Below, piece after piece: positions 6,321-13,487 of a stretch of DNA of 24,129 nt. The notes below the pieces were generated by a model that worked only from the letters and a program-made list of their open reading frames with translations, was not told where the DNA came from and did no database searches. Both the position numbers and the translations under genes were made by a program. Each line of letters starts with the position of its first letter. Position 1 is the stretch's first letter. The DNA is taken from NCBI GenBank assembly GCA_002337215.1, contig DDFO01000056.1:45499-69627 (forward strand). The letters run 5' to 3'. Source of the DNA: Phycisphaerales bacterium UBA1926 (GTDB taxonomy: Bacteria > Planctomycetota > Phycisphaerae > Phycisphaerales > UBA1924).

Positions 6321-7646
6321 ATGCGGTACTTCATCATCATTGCCGACGGGCAGCAACTCGTCGGTGATCGCTCGCTCGAAACCGACCAACCCGAACGTTC
6401 TGACCTCGGCGCCGACCTGTTCGCCGCGCTCGCGGATGCGCACACGCCGGCGCTCGACGCGATGGGCCGGCTCGGCAAGGTCGGCCTCGCGGCCACCCAC
6501 GCCGCGGGCGCGAACTCCTACGGACGCGGCGCATTCGCGCTGCTGGGCGCCCCCGCGCCGGTCGTCTCGGTCGTTTCGGATGCGTTGCTCGACGCCGCGG
6601 GGTCAGGCGTGCCGCTCGAGCCTGGCGACGCGGTCCTCCGGGTCGGGTTCGTTCGTGTCTCGCCCGACGACGCGGACGGCCTGCTGATCGGCACCGAATC
6701 CCGGGCCTTGACCGGGGATCGCAAGGCGAACGGTCTCGTGTCGGGGACCAACGAGTACGCGGCCCTGTTCGACGATCTCGCGGCGTACTGGCGCGAGGCC
6801 GGCACGCTCACCGACCCATTCGAGATCGTGCGCACATCCAGCGGCGGGCGGCTGCTGATCCGCCGGGCGGCGCACGCCGGCGACCAGCCGAGCTTCGAGG
6901 GCGTCGAGCTGATCGACCCGGCGACCATCACCGGCGAGCCCTGGATCGAGCACCTCCCGGACGGCGGGCGGAAGGGCGACGCGGAACTGCTCTGTGCGCT
7001 GATCACCGAGAGCCGGCGCTTCCTCGCCGATCATCCCATCAACGCGGCTCGCGCCGAGCAGGGCCTCGACGCGATCAACCTCGCATGGTTCTGGGACGCG
7101 GGCACAATGCCGGCCTCGGGATTCAACGGACTCAACCCGTCCGAGATCACGGCGTTCGTGGATGGCGCTGCCGACCCGGACCTCCGCACGCGACAGCCGG
7201 GCCTTTGCGAGGGCCTTTGCGAGGGTCTGTGCGCGTTGCTCGGTGTCGAACCCACACACGGAACCGCACTGAACGCCGGGGCCGACCTCGCCGACGCGAT
7301 CACGGCGAGCGAGACGCCGATCGTTCTTGTGCTGACCCGGCGAGACGCCGAGGGCATCGACGCGGACATCGTCGCTCCCGTGCTTGCCCGGCTCACGGGC
7401 GAGCCCATCGACCGGGTCGCCGATGCTGACGATGCGCCCTGGCGGGTGCTCGTCGCGGTGAGCCACGACCCCGCGGGGGCGGACGGAGTCGCCGAAGGCC
7501 TGGCGCCGTTCGTGCTCGCGGGAGGCCGTGTGCGGTCGATTGTTGATCGCCGGCTGAGCGAGGCGACCGAGAGCGACCTGATCGTCGATCCGGCGAGCGA
7601 TCTGCTCGAGTACGTGCTCAAGTCGGGACTCCGCGGCGTCGTCTGA
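6321..7646 (+). CDS. Archaeal-type phosphoglycerate mutase homologue with degenerate active site
   Basis: 441 residues. The opening RYFIIIADGQ and the block HPINAARAEQGLDAINLAWF match the archaeal-type, cofactor-independent phosphoglycerate mutase family (alkaline phosphatase superfamily; typical opening IIADG, typical block HPVNxARxxxGLxxANxxWxWG). The N-terminal Asp9 metal ligand is kept. The nucleophile block, usually GSDVANLSLLG, here reads NSYGRGAFALLG and does not align cleanly. The usual DEAGH block reads RDAEGID, losing the His; the usual DHPTP with a later His reads SHDPAGADG with no second His. So most metal ligands seem lost, and a binding or regulatory role is more likely than catalysis. 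This is based on recalled family motifs, not an alignment. A 12-nt repeat gives GLCEGLCEGLC at about 7200-7233. Confidence 0.75.
   Translation: MRYFIIIADGQQLVGDRSLETDQPERSDLGADLFAALADAHTPALDAMGRLGKVGLAATHAAGANSYGRGAFALLGAPAPVVSVVSDALLDAAGSGVPLEPGDAVLRVGFVRVSPDDADGLLIGTESRALTGDRKANGLVSGTNEYAALFDDLAAYWREAGTLTDPFEIVRTSSGGRLLIRRAAHAGDQPSFEGVELIDPATITGEPWIEHLPDGGRKGDAELLCALITESRRFLADHPINAARAEQGLDAINLAWFWDAGTMPASGFNGLNPSEITAFVDGAADPDLRTRQPGLCEGLCEGLCALLGVEPTHGTALNAGADLADAITASETPIVLVLTRRDAEGIDADIVAPVLARLTGEPIDRVADADDAPWRVLVAVSHDPAGADGVAEGLAPFVLAGGRVRSIVDRRLSEATESDLIVDPASDLLEYVLKSGLRGVV
7199..7233 (+). repeat. 12-nt in-frame tandem repeat (GLCE x2.5)
   Basis: GGCCTTTGCGAG occurs twice and then degenerates to GGTCTGTGCG, encoding GLCEGLCEGLC. 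This is probably slippage expansion on a helix surface. Confidence 0.7.
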
Positions 7647-7695
7647 TCGCGCGCCGCGATCGTTCGCGTGACCGACAGCACGCCGCGGTGCCGGC

Positions 7696-7701
7696 TATAT
7701 T
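7696..7701 (+). promoter_or_regulatory. Leaderless-type -10 box of the GT2 gene
   Basis: TATATT ends 7 nt before the ATG at 7709; no Shine-Dalgarno. It supports the ATG over the upstream in-frame GTG at 7688, which would lie ahead of the promoter. Confidence 0.55.
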
Positions 7702-7708
7702 GCCCCCG

Positions 7709-8566
7709 ATGCCCGTTTCGATCTTCATCCAGACGCTCAACGAGGAGGCCAACCTCCCGGGGCTGCTCGACTCGGTTTCGTTCGCCGACGACATCGTCGT
7801 GCTCGATTCCATGAGCACCGACAACACCCGTGCCGTCGCCGAGGCCGCGGGCGCGCGGTGGTTCGAGCGCCCCTTCGACGGGCGTGGGCCGCACCAGAAC
7901 TGGGCGATGGAGAACATCGAGTTCAAGCACCGCTGGGTGTTCTATCTCGACGCCGACGAGCGGATGACCCCCGAACTGCGGGCCGAGGTCGAGGCGATCG
8001 CGGACGCCTGGGAATCGGGCGCAAAGTCAAGGGACAAGGCCGACCCGGTCGCCTACTACTGCGGCCGGAAGAACTACTTCCGCGGGACGTGGCTCAGGCA
8101 CGCGATGCCCCCCGGCAACATCATGCGGTTTTTCCAGCCGCCCCACATCCGGTTCGCGCGGCTCGCCAACCCCGCGCCGACCGTGGACGGCGAGATCGGG
8201 TACCTCCGAGAGCACTTCATCCACTACAACTTCAGCAAGGGCCTCCGCGAGTGGATCGAGCGCCACAACCGGTATTCGACCTACGAGGCGCAGGAGACCA
8301 TCAAAGCGCTCGCCGACAATCCTGTCCGGCTCGGCAATCTGTTCTCCGGTGATCGCAACACCCGCCGGCTCGAGCTCAAGAACATCTCGTTCCGCATGCC
8401 CTTCCGCCCCACTCTGAAGTTCATCTACATGTACCTGGTCGGGCGCGGCTTCATGGACGGCCGTGCGGGGTTCACCTACTGCCGTCTGCAGGCGATGTAC
8501 GAGTACATGATCGTGCTGAAGGTCACCGAGATGCAGCGCGAGGCGCAGGGCCTGCAGGGGAGCTGA
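7709..8566 (+). CDS. Family 2 glycosyltransferase (WaaE/KdtX-like)
   Basis: 285 residues. The opening VSIFIQTLNEEANLPGLLDS and DDIVVLDSMSTDNT are the GT-A nucleotide-sugar binding blocks of GT2. The metal-binding DxD is FYLDADER (Asp81, Asp83). A single GT-A domain with a C-terminal amphipathic or hydrophobic segment (LKFIYMYLVGRGFMDG) resembles the WaaE/KdtX and LgtF group, which add glucose or heptose to the LPS inner core on the cytosolic face. Donor and acceptor cannot be read from sequence. First gene of the polysaccharide cluster; its stop is 3 bp from the stop of the convergent GT4 gene. Confidence 0.92.
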   Translation: MPVSIFIQTLNEEANLPGLLDSVSFADDIVVLDSMSTDNTRAVAEAAGARWFERPFDGRGPHQNWAMENIEFKHRWVFYLDADERMTPELRAEVEAIADAWESGAKSRDKADPVAYYCGRKNYFRGTWLRHAMPPGNIMRFFQPPHIRFARLANPAPTVDGEIGYLREHFIHYNFSKGLREWIERHNRYSTYEAQETIKALADNPVRLGNLFSGDRNTRRLELKNISFRMPFRPTLKFIYMYLVGRGFMDGRAGFTYCRLQAMYEYMIVLKVTEMQREAQGLQGS

Positions 8567-8569
8567 GCG

Positions 8570-9727
8570 TTACGCTCTGGACTGTGCGCGCTCGTGCGCG
8601 TGCCGGACCGCGGCCTCGAGCCCGTCGACCATTTTGGGCACGTTGAACCGCTCGGTGACGGTCCGCCGGGCGGCGTCGGAGAAGGCTTGTTGTTTCTCGC
8701 GGTCGCTTGTGAGCGCACGGATCGCGCCCGCCATCGCGTCCACATCGCCGTCCTTGTAGAGCATCGCGTTGACCCCGTCCTCGACGGCCTCGATCTCGGG
8801 GTTATGACTCGCGATATCGTCGCTGGTGACGATCGGGACGCCGTACCCCAGCGCGTGCATCGCGCTGAGCCCGATGTTGACCGGGTAGACGAAGACCTGC
8901 GAGGACAGGTACCACGGGGCGATCTTCGGTTCGCCGTAGACCGGGCCCGGGAACTTCACGCGGTCGGCGATGCCGAGCCGCTGGGCGATGCCCTCGAGCC
9001 GTTCTCTGTCGGGGCCCTTGCCGATGACGACGGTCGTGAGTTCGGGGATCTTCGCGGTCGCCTCGAGCAGGAGATCGACGCGGTTCTCTTCGAGGAGCCT
9101 GCTCACGAAGACCGCGACCGGGCCGTTTTCCGGGAGGCCCTGCTCGGCCCTGAACGCCGCGAGATCGTCGGGCCGACCCAGCCAGTCCTCGCGGGCCGCC
9201 TGGATCTCTTCCTGATTGAGACTGTTGATGGCGACGAAGACGCCGCCCCCCTTCGCGAGGTAATCGGGGTTGCGCGCACGGAACGCGTCGGCGCCGGCGT
9301 TGTTGTAGAAGACGGCGGCGTCGGCCTTGCACGCCATCGCGTCGCGCATCTTCAGCCGGCGCGGGCTCTCGCGCTTGCTGAACCCGTGCCCCCAGACAAC
9401 CGTGCCCACGCCCTTCCGGCGGGCGCGGGCGAGCGCGGGGCCCAGAAGGATCAGGCGGGTGTTCCAGGGGGCGAGGAGCACATCGCTGCGCGCACGCGAC
9501 GCGAGCTTCCACAGCGCGGGCTGCACGATGACCGACTGGCCCTTGATCCGGATCGTGCGCTGCCCGATCGGCTCGGCCCTGAATCCGTCGGGCTCCGCGT
9601 TGGTCAGATTCGGCTGCTCGGCGAAGCAGAGCGTGCAGTCGAGGCCCGCGCGCGTCGCGAGTTCACGGAACACCGGCACCCGGTACGCGGGCAGAGCGGG
9701 CTGGATGATCGAGACGCGGATAGGCAC
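8570..9727 (-). CDS. Family 4-like glycosyltransferase (GT-B fold), divergent
   Basis: 385 residues. The N-terminal Rossmann half starts IRVSIIQPALPAYRVPVFRE. The C-terminal half has VAVFVSRLLEENRVDLLLEA and VVIGKGPDRERLEGIAQRLG, the UDP-sugar binding half of GT4. The usual E-x7-E motif is absent: the equivalent stretch is YPVNIGLSAMHALGYGVPIV, with His where the second Glu is expected. This occurs in divergent GT4 branches and may change the mechanism or donor. The start is GTG at 9727, supported by GGAG 6 nt upstream; no ATG is near. A TACCAT at 9757-9762 (minus) could be its -10 with a leader of about 22 nt. Convergent with the GT2 gene. Confidence 0.9.
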   Translation of the reverse strand: MPIRVSIIQPALPAYRVPVFRELATRAGLDCTLCFAEQPNLTNAEPDGFRAEPIGQRTIRIKGQSVIVQPALWKLASRARSDVLLAPWNTRLILLGPALARARRKGVGTVVWGHGFSKRESPRRLKMRDAMACKADAAVFYNNAGADAFRARNPDYLAKGGGVFVAINSLNQEEIQAAREDWLGRPDDLAAFRAEQGLPENGPVAVFVSRLLEENRVDLLLEATAKIPELTTVVIGKGPDRERLEGIAQRLGIADRVKFPGPVYGEPKIAPWYLSSQVFVYPVNIGLSAMHALGYGVPIVTSDDIASHNPEIEAVEDGVNAMLYKDGDVDAMAGAIRALTSDREKQQAFSDAARRTVTERFNVPKMVDGLEAAVRHAHERAQSRA

Positions 9728-9805
9728 GGCGGGCTCCGAAAAAAGAAACGCACGCGATGGTATCGGCCCGGGCGCACACCCGCGTCCAGCCGGAGCCGGT
9801 CTGTT

Positions 9806-9811
9806 TACCAT
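9806..9811 (+). promoter_or_regulatory. Leaderless-type -10 box of the first GT4 paralogue
   Basis: TACCAT ends 6 nt before the ATG at 9818; no Shine-Dalgarno is present. Confidence 0.5.
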
Positions 9812-9817
9812 GCGATC

Positions 9818-10981
9818 ATGCGGATCCTGCACGTCTCCGAATCCCTCGACCCCGCGCACGGTGGCACCCCGGCGGTGCCCAAGGCGCTCGCCTCGGCCCA
9901 GGCGGGGCTGGGGCACGACGTCACGATCCTGACGCGGGACGAGCCGGGCAGGGCGGAGGCGATCCGCGAATCCATGGCGGGGATCCCGGATTCGGACAAG
10001 GTCACGATCGCAGGTGTCGGCGCGGGCAGTGCGCTGGATCGGTTCGCGAACCGATCGGCGCGGGCGTGGGTGGCCGAGCGTGCGCACGAGTTCGATTTTG
10101 CCCACCTCCACTCGATGTGGTCGCCCATCCCGCACGGGGCGGCGCGCGGGCTGCAGCGTGCGCGCGTCCCGTACACGCTGTGCCCCCACGGGATGCTCGA
10201 TGAGTGGTCGATGGCGCAGAAGCGGGCGAAGAAGGCGCTCCATCTCGCGATCGCGAGCCGGCGCACGATGCGGTCCGCCGCGTTCATCCACGCGCTGAGC
10301 AGCTACGAGCGCGAGTGCGTGGAGTCGTTCGGGTTCGGGAGGCCGATCGAGGTGATCGGCAACGGGGTGCAGCCCGCCGAATACGAATCGGTTCCCGATC
10401 CCGAGGAGTTCCGCGCCGCCCATCCCGAGATCGGCGATCGGTCCTACGTGGTTTTTCTTGGTCGCCTCCACCCCGGGAAGGGTCTCGACCTCCTCGCTCG
10501 CGGGTTCGGGCGGATCGCGGGGGCTCACCCCGACGCGAGGCTCGTGCTCGTCGGTCCCGACGCGGGGGCGCGGGCGGGGGTCGAGTCGGCCGCGCGGGAG
10601 GGTGGCGTCGCGGACCGCGTCGTGTTCACCGGGGCGGTCTACGGGCGTGAGAAACTCGCGGCCCTCGCCGGCGCGGTCTGCTACGGCCTGCCCAGCGAGC
10701 ACGAGGGGTTCAGCGTCGCGATCTGCGAGGCGCTCGCGTGCGGGACGCCGGTCGTCATCAGCCCCGAGTGCCACTTCGACGAGGTCGTTGACGGCGGCGC
10801 GGGGGTGGTCGTGCCCCGCGATTCCTCGGCGATTGGGGACGCGCTGGGTGCGATGCTGGGCGATCCTGATCGTGCGCGCGCGATGGGGGACGCGGGGCGG
10901 GCGATGGTCTTCGAGCGGTTTACCTGGCCTGCGGTGGCGCAGCGGTGCGTGGACCTGTACCAACAGCACGGGGCGCGGTAG
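9818..10981 (+). CDS. Family 4 glycosyltransferase, paralogue A
   Basis: 387 residues. N-terminal half: MRILHVSESLDPAHGGTPAV with the Gly-rich acceptor-side loop, then FDFAHLHSMW and YTLCPHGMLDEW. C-terminal half: VVFLGRLHPGKGLDLL and the canonical E-x7-E in SEHEGFSVAICEALACGTPV. CPHGMLD and GREKL are typical of polysaccharide GT4 enzymes that add hexoses to a lipid-linked chain. The protein at 12314-13474 is a close paralogue (35 of the first 52 residues identical by eye). The long reading upstream in the same frame is antisense to the neighbouring GT4 gene and is not coding. An octamer GTGCGCAC lies inside at 10080. A 10-bp hairpin starts 8 bp after the stop. Confidence 0.93.
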   Translation: MRILHVSESLDPAHGGTPAVPKALASAQAGLGHDVTILTRDEPGRAEAIRESMAGIPDSDKVTIAGVGAGSALDRFANRSARAWVAERAHEFDFAHLHSMWSPIPHGAARGLQRARVPYTLCPHGMLDEWSMAQKRAKKALHLAIASRRTMRSAAFIHALSSYERECVESFGFGRPIEVIGNGVQPAEYESVPDPEEFRAAHPEIGDRSYVVFLGRLHPGKGLDLLARGFGRIAGAHPDARLVLVGPDAGARAGVESAAREGGVADRVVFTGAVYGREKLAALAGAVCYGLPSEHEGFSVAICEALACGTPVVISPECHFDEVVDGGAGVVVPRDSSAIGDALGAMLGDPDRARAMGDAGRAMVFERFTWPAVAQRCVDLYQQHGAR

Positions 10982-11318
10982 GCGGATCGCACTGACCTGC
11001 GGCCAGGTCAGTGGCACGCGGTCTCGGTGCCATGGGGTGTCTATGTGCCGCGGCCATCCTCGCGGTGCGTTGGGTGGTCGGCGTTCGGCACGGCCGAGAC
11101 GGCCGTGGCACGCGAGAGACGCGTTCGGCGTTCTGAAAGAGACACGGGTGCCATGGAGACGGCGCAGCCTTCTCCATGACGGGACCGTCGAGGACATGGA
11201 GACACCGCTCCGCGGTGTCTCCATGGCACCCGATGTGCCTTGATTGGTGGTATGCCCCACGGTCGAGACGGCGGTGGCACCCGATCGGGATCGTTCGGTT
11301 TTCTGGTCGCAACACCGC
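10982..11318. repeat. Palindrome island: family of GTGCCA-headed hairpin repeats
   Basis: Gene-free gap made largely of inverted repeats. Perfect hairpins: 10990-10999/11004-11013 (10 bp), 11089-11096/11100-11107 (8 bp), 11151-11158/11170-11177 (8 bp, wide loop, approximate ends), 11195-11208/11212-11225 (14 bp, 3-nt loop). An imperfect hairpin lies at 11258-11276. Four of the five are followed on the plus strand by TGGCAC(G/C)CG; the one at ~11151 is preceded by CGGGTGCCA, so it is the same unit inverted. The shared part is a CG(C/G)GTGCCA head beside a palindrome whose arms differ between copies yet keep pairing. No T-tract follows any of them. No coding capacity is credible. Confidence 0.75.
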
Positions 11319-12296
11319 TCAAATCGCGGCTTGTTTCGCCCACGCGAGCGTCTCGGCGATGCCGTCCTCGAACGACTTGATGGGTGTGTACCCGATCGCC
11401 GACGCGGCCTTTGTGATGTCGGCCCGGGAGTGCATGACATCGCCGGGGCGGGGCGGGCCGAACGCGGGGTCAACATCGACCCCGAGGGCCGAGCCCATCG
11501 CGTCGAGCAGGTCGAGCAGGCTGATGCTCCGGCCCGTCCCGATGTTGCAGACGGTGCCCTTGTGGTCGCCTTTGTGGGAGGCGGCGAGCAGGTTGGCGTG
11601 GACGACGTTGTCAACGGGGGTGAAGTCGCGGGTCTGCGAGCCGTCCCCGTTGATGGTGGGTTGCACGCCCCGGATGAGCCGGTCGGCGAAGGCGGAGATG
11701 ACGGCGGCGTAGGGGGATGTGGGGTCCTGGCGCGGGCCGAAGATGTTGAAGTAGCGGAGACTGACGGTGGAGAGCCCGTAGCAGTGGCTGAAGGCGCTGG
11801 CGAGCGTTTCTCCGGAGGCCTTGCCGGCGGCGTAGGGGGAGCGGCAGTCGGTCGGATCGGTCTCTTTGCTGGGCAGGCTGGGCTCGTCGCCGTAGACGGC
11901 GGCGGACGAGGCGATGGTCACGCGGCGCACGCCGGCGTCCTTCGCGGCCTCGAGGACGCGCTGTGTTCCGACGATGTTGATGCGCAGGCAGCCTTCCGGG
12001 TCGCCCACACTCTCGGGGACGCTCACCATCGCCGCGTGGTGGAAGACAAAGTCGCAGCTCTGGGTCGCGTCCTTGAGCGCGGCGGCGTCGAGGATCGAGG
12101 CGCGGGTGAGGCTGGCGTCGATGCCGTCGAGATTGCTCGGATCGCCCGATGAGAGGTCGTCGAGGACGCGGACCTCCGCGCCGGCGGACGCGAGCGTGCG
12201 CGCGAGGTGCGAGCCGATGAAGCCGGCGCCCCCGGTGACCAGGCAGCGTGTGCCGCGGAAATGCTCGTGCGTGCTGTCGGGCGGCGTTGGTGTCAT
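11319..12296 (-). CDS. NAD-dependent epimerase/dehydratase (extended SDR), UDP-sugar 4-epimerase type
   Basis: 325 residues. NAD-binding loop TGGAGFIGSHL near the N-terminus, acidic strand end VLDDLSSGDPSNL, FHHAAMVSVPESVGDP, active-site SSAAVYG, and YAAGK as the YxxxK catalytic pair. RYFNIFGPRQDPTSPYAAVI and DFTPVDNVVHANL are typical of UDP-glucose/UDP-N-acetylglucosamine 4-epimerases (GalE/WbpP branch). It would supply a 4-epimerised UDP-sugar to the glycosyltransferases around it. The ATG at 12296 is followed by a Pro/Thr-rich stub before the Rossmann fold. There is no Shine-Dalgarno; GATACT ends 6 nt upstream on the minus strand. Its start faces the next gene's start across only 17 bp. 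Confidence 0.92.
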   Translation of the reverse strand: MTPTPPDSTHEHFRGTRCLVTGGAGFIGSHLARTLASAGAEVRVLDDLSSGDPSNLDGIDASLTRASILDAAALKDATQSCDFVFHHAAMVSVPESVGDPEGCLRINIVGTQRVLEAAKDAGVRRVTIASSAAVYGDEPSLPSKETDPTDCRSPYAAGKASGETLASAFSHCYGLSTVSLRYFNIFGPRQDPTSPYAAVISAFADRLIRGVQPTINGDGSQTRDFTPVDNVVHANLLAASHKGDHKGTVCNIGTGRSISLLDLLDAMGSALGVDVDPAFGPPRPGDVMHSRADITKAASAIGYTPIKSFEDGIAETLAWAKQAAI

Positions 12297-12301
12297 GGTC
12301 G

Positions 12302-12308
12302 TAGTATC
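12302..12308. promoter_or_regulatory. Shared bidirectional leaderless -10 element
   Basis: TAGTATC carries TAGTAT on plus (6 nt before the ATG at 12314) and GATACT on minus (6 nt before the ATG at 12296). The two -10 boxes overlap by five bases within a 17-bp gap between divergent start codons. Confidence 0.5.
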
Positions 12309-12313
12309 GGCGG

Positions 12314-13474
12314 ATGCGAGTGCTGCATGTTGTCGATTCATTGGATCCCGCACGCGGCGGCCCGCCGCAGGTGGTCACGCGCCTGGCCGGCGCTCAGATC
12401 GGCCTGGGGCACGAGGTCACGGTGCTGACCCGGGACGAGCCCGCGCGGAAGGCGGCGATCGCCGAGTCGATCGAGTCGCTCCCGAACGCGTCGTCGATCC
12501 GGATCGAGACGACGGCGGGGGGCGGGCTGGGCGATCGCGTGCTCGGTTCCCCAGCGGCGGCGTGGGCCCGCGCCCACGGTTCCGGCTTCGATTTCGCGCA
12601 CCTGCACGCGGTCTGGGGCTCGCTCCCCCACGGGGCGGCCAAGGGCCTGCGGGCGCGGGGCGTGCCCTACACGCTGTGCCCCCACGGGATGCTCGACCAC
12701 TGGTCGATGTCGCAGAGCAGGCTGAAAAAGAAGATTCATATGGCGCTCATCAGCGGGCCCACGCTGCGGGGCTGCGCGTTCATCCACGCGCTCAACGAGC
12801 ACGAGGCGGCGTGTGTCGATGCGATGGGGTTCGGGTGCCCCTCGGAGGTCCTCAACAACGGTGTGTTCCGCGAGGAGTACGACGAACTGCCGGGCCCCGG
12901 TTCGTTCCGCGCCGATTTTCCGGCGGTGGGGGAGTCCCCGTACGTCGTGTTCATCAGCAGGCTGCACTTCAAGAAGGGGCTCGATCATCTCGCGGGCGCG
13001 TTCGAGGCGGTCGCGCCGAAACATCCGGAGTCCCACCTTGTCGTCATAGGCCCCGACGACGGGGCGCAGGCGTCGTTCGAGACGTCGATCCGCGAGGCGG
13101 GGCTCGAGAGCCGGGTGCACCTGACGGGCCCGATGTACGGGCGTGAGAAGCTCGCGGCGCTGGTCGACGCGTCGTGCTTCTGCCTGCCCAGCCGGCAGGA
13201 GGGGTTCAGCATCGCGATCTGCGAAGCGCTCGCCTGCGGCACACCCGTCGTGATCACCGAGGAGTGCAACTTCCCGGAGGTCGCTGAGGCGGGCGTGGGC
13301 GTGGTTTCGCCGCTGTCGACCAAGAACGTCGCGGCGGGGCTCGACCGCGTGCTGTCGGACCCCGAGGCGGGTCGGGCGATGGGCGCACGGGGGCGAGAGA
13401 TGATTCTCGATCGGTTCACCTGGCCCTCGATCGCGGCGAGATCGATCGAACTCTACGAGAAGTATCGAGGCTGA
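12314..13474 (+). CDS. Family 4 glycosyltransferase, paralogue B
   Basis: 386 residues and the same architecture as the protein at 9818-10981: MRVLHVVDSLDPARGG loop, FDFAHLHAVW, YTLCPHGMLDHW, then VVFISRLHFKKGLDHL and the E-x7-E of SRQEGFSIAICEALACGTPV. Both GT4 halves and all key blocks are intact, so it is presumably active and adds another sugar to the same glycan or a variant one. Residue differences cluster in the N-terminal acceptor half (for example ESLPNASS and GGGLGDRV against GIPDSDK and GAGSALDR), suggesting acceptor divergence after duplication. No Shine-Dalgarno; leaderless -10 at 12302-12307. The stop lies 13 bp from the stop of the convergent epimerase gene. Confidence 0.93.
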   Translation: MRVLHVVDSLDPARGGPPQVVTRLAGAQIGLGHEVTVLTRDEPARKAAIAESIESLPNASSIRIETTAGGGLGDRVLGSPAAAWARAHGSGFDFAHLHAVWGSLPHGAAKGLRARGVPYTLCPHGMLDHWSMSQSRLKKKIHMALISGPTLRGCAFIHALNEHEAACVDAMGFGCPSEVLNNGVFREEYDELPGPGSFRADFPAVGESPYVVFISRLHFKKGLDHLAGAFEAVAPKHPESHLVVIGPDDGAQASFETSIREAGLESRVHLTGPMYGREKLAALVDASCFCLPSRQEGFSIAICEALACGTPVVITEECNFPEVAEAGVGVVSPLSTKNVAAGLDRVLSDPEAGRAMGARGREMILDRFTWPSIAARSIELYEKYRG

Positions 13475-13487
13475 GCGGGCGGCCGGA

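Noticed and set aside
8594..9817. Long in-frame extension upstream of the GT4 gene at 9818
   Set aside because: It is antisense to the well-supported GT4 gene at 8570-9727 and lacks any domain; the -10 box at 9806 supports the ATG at 9818.
10982..11318. CRISPR array in the repeat-rich gap
   Set aside because: No regular repeat-spacer spacing; the units are individual palindromes with differing arms and in both orientations.
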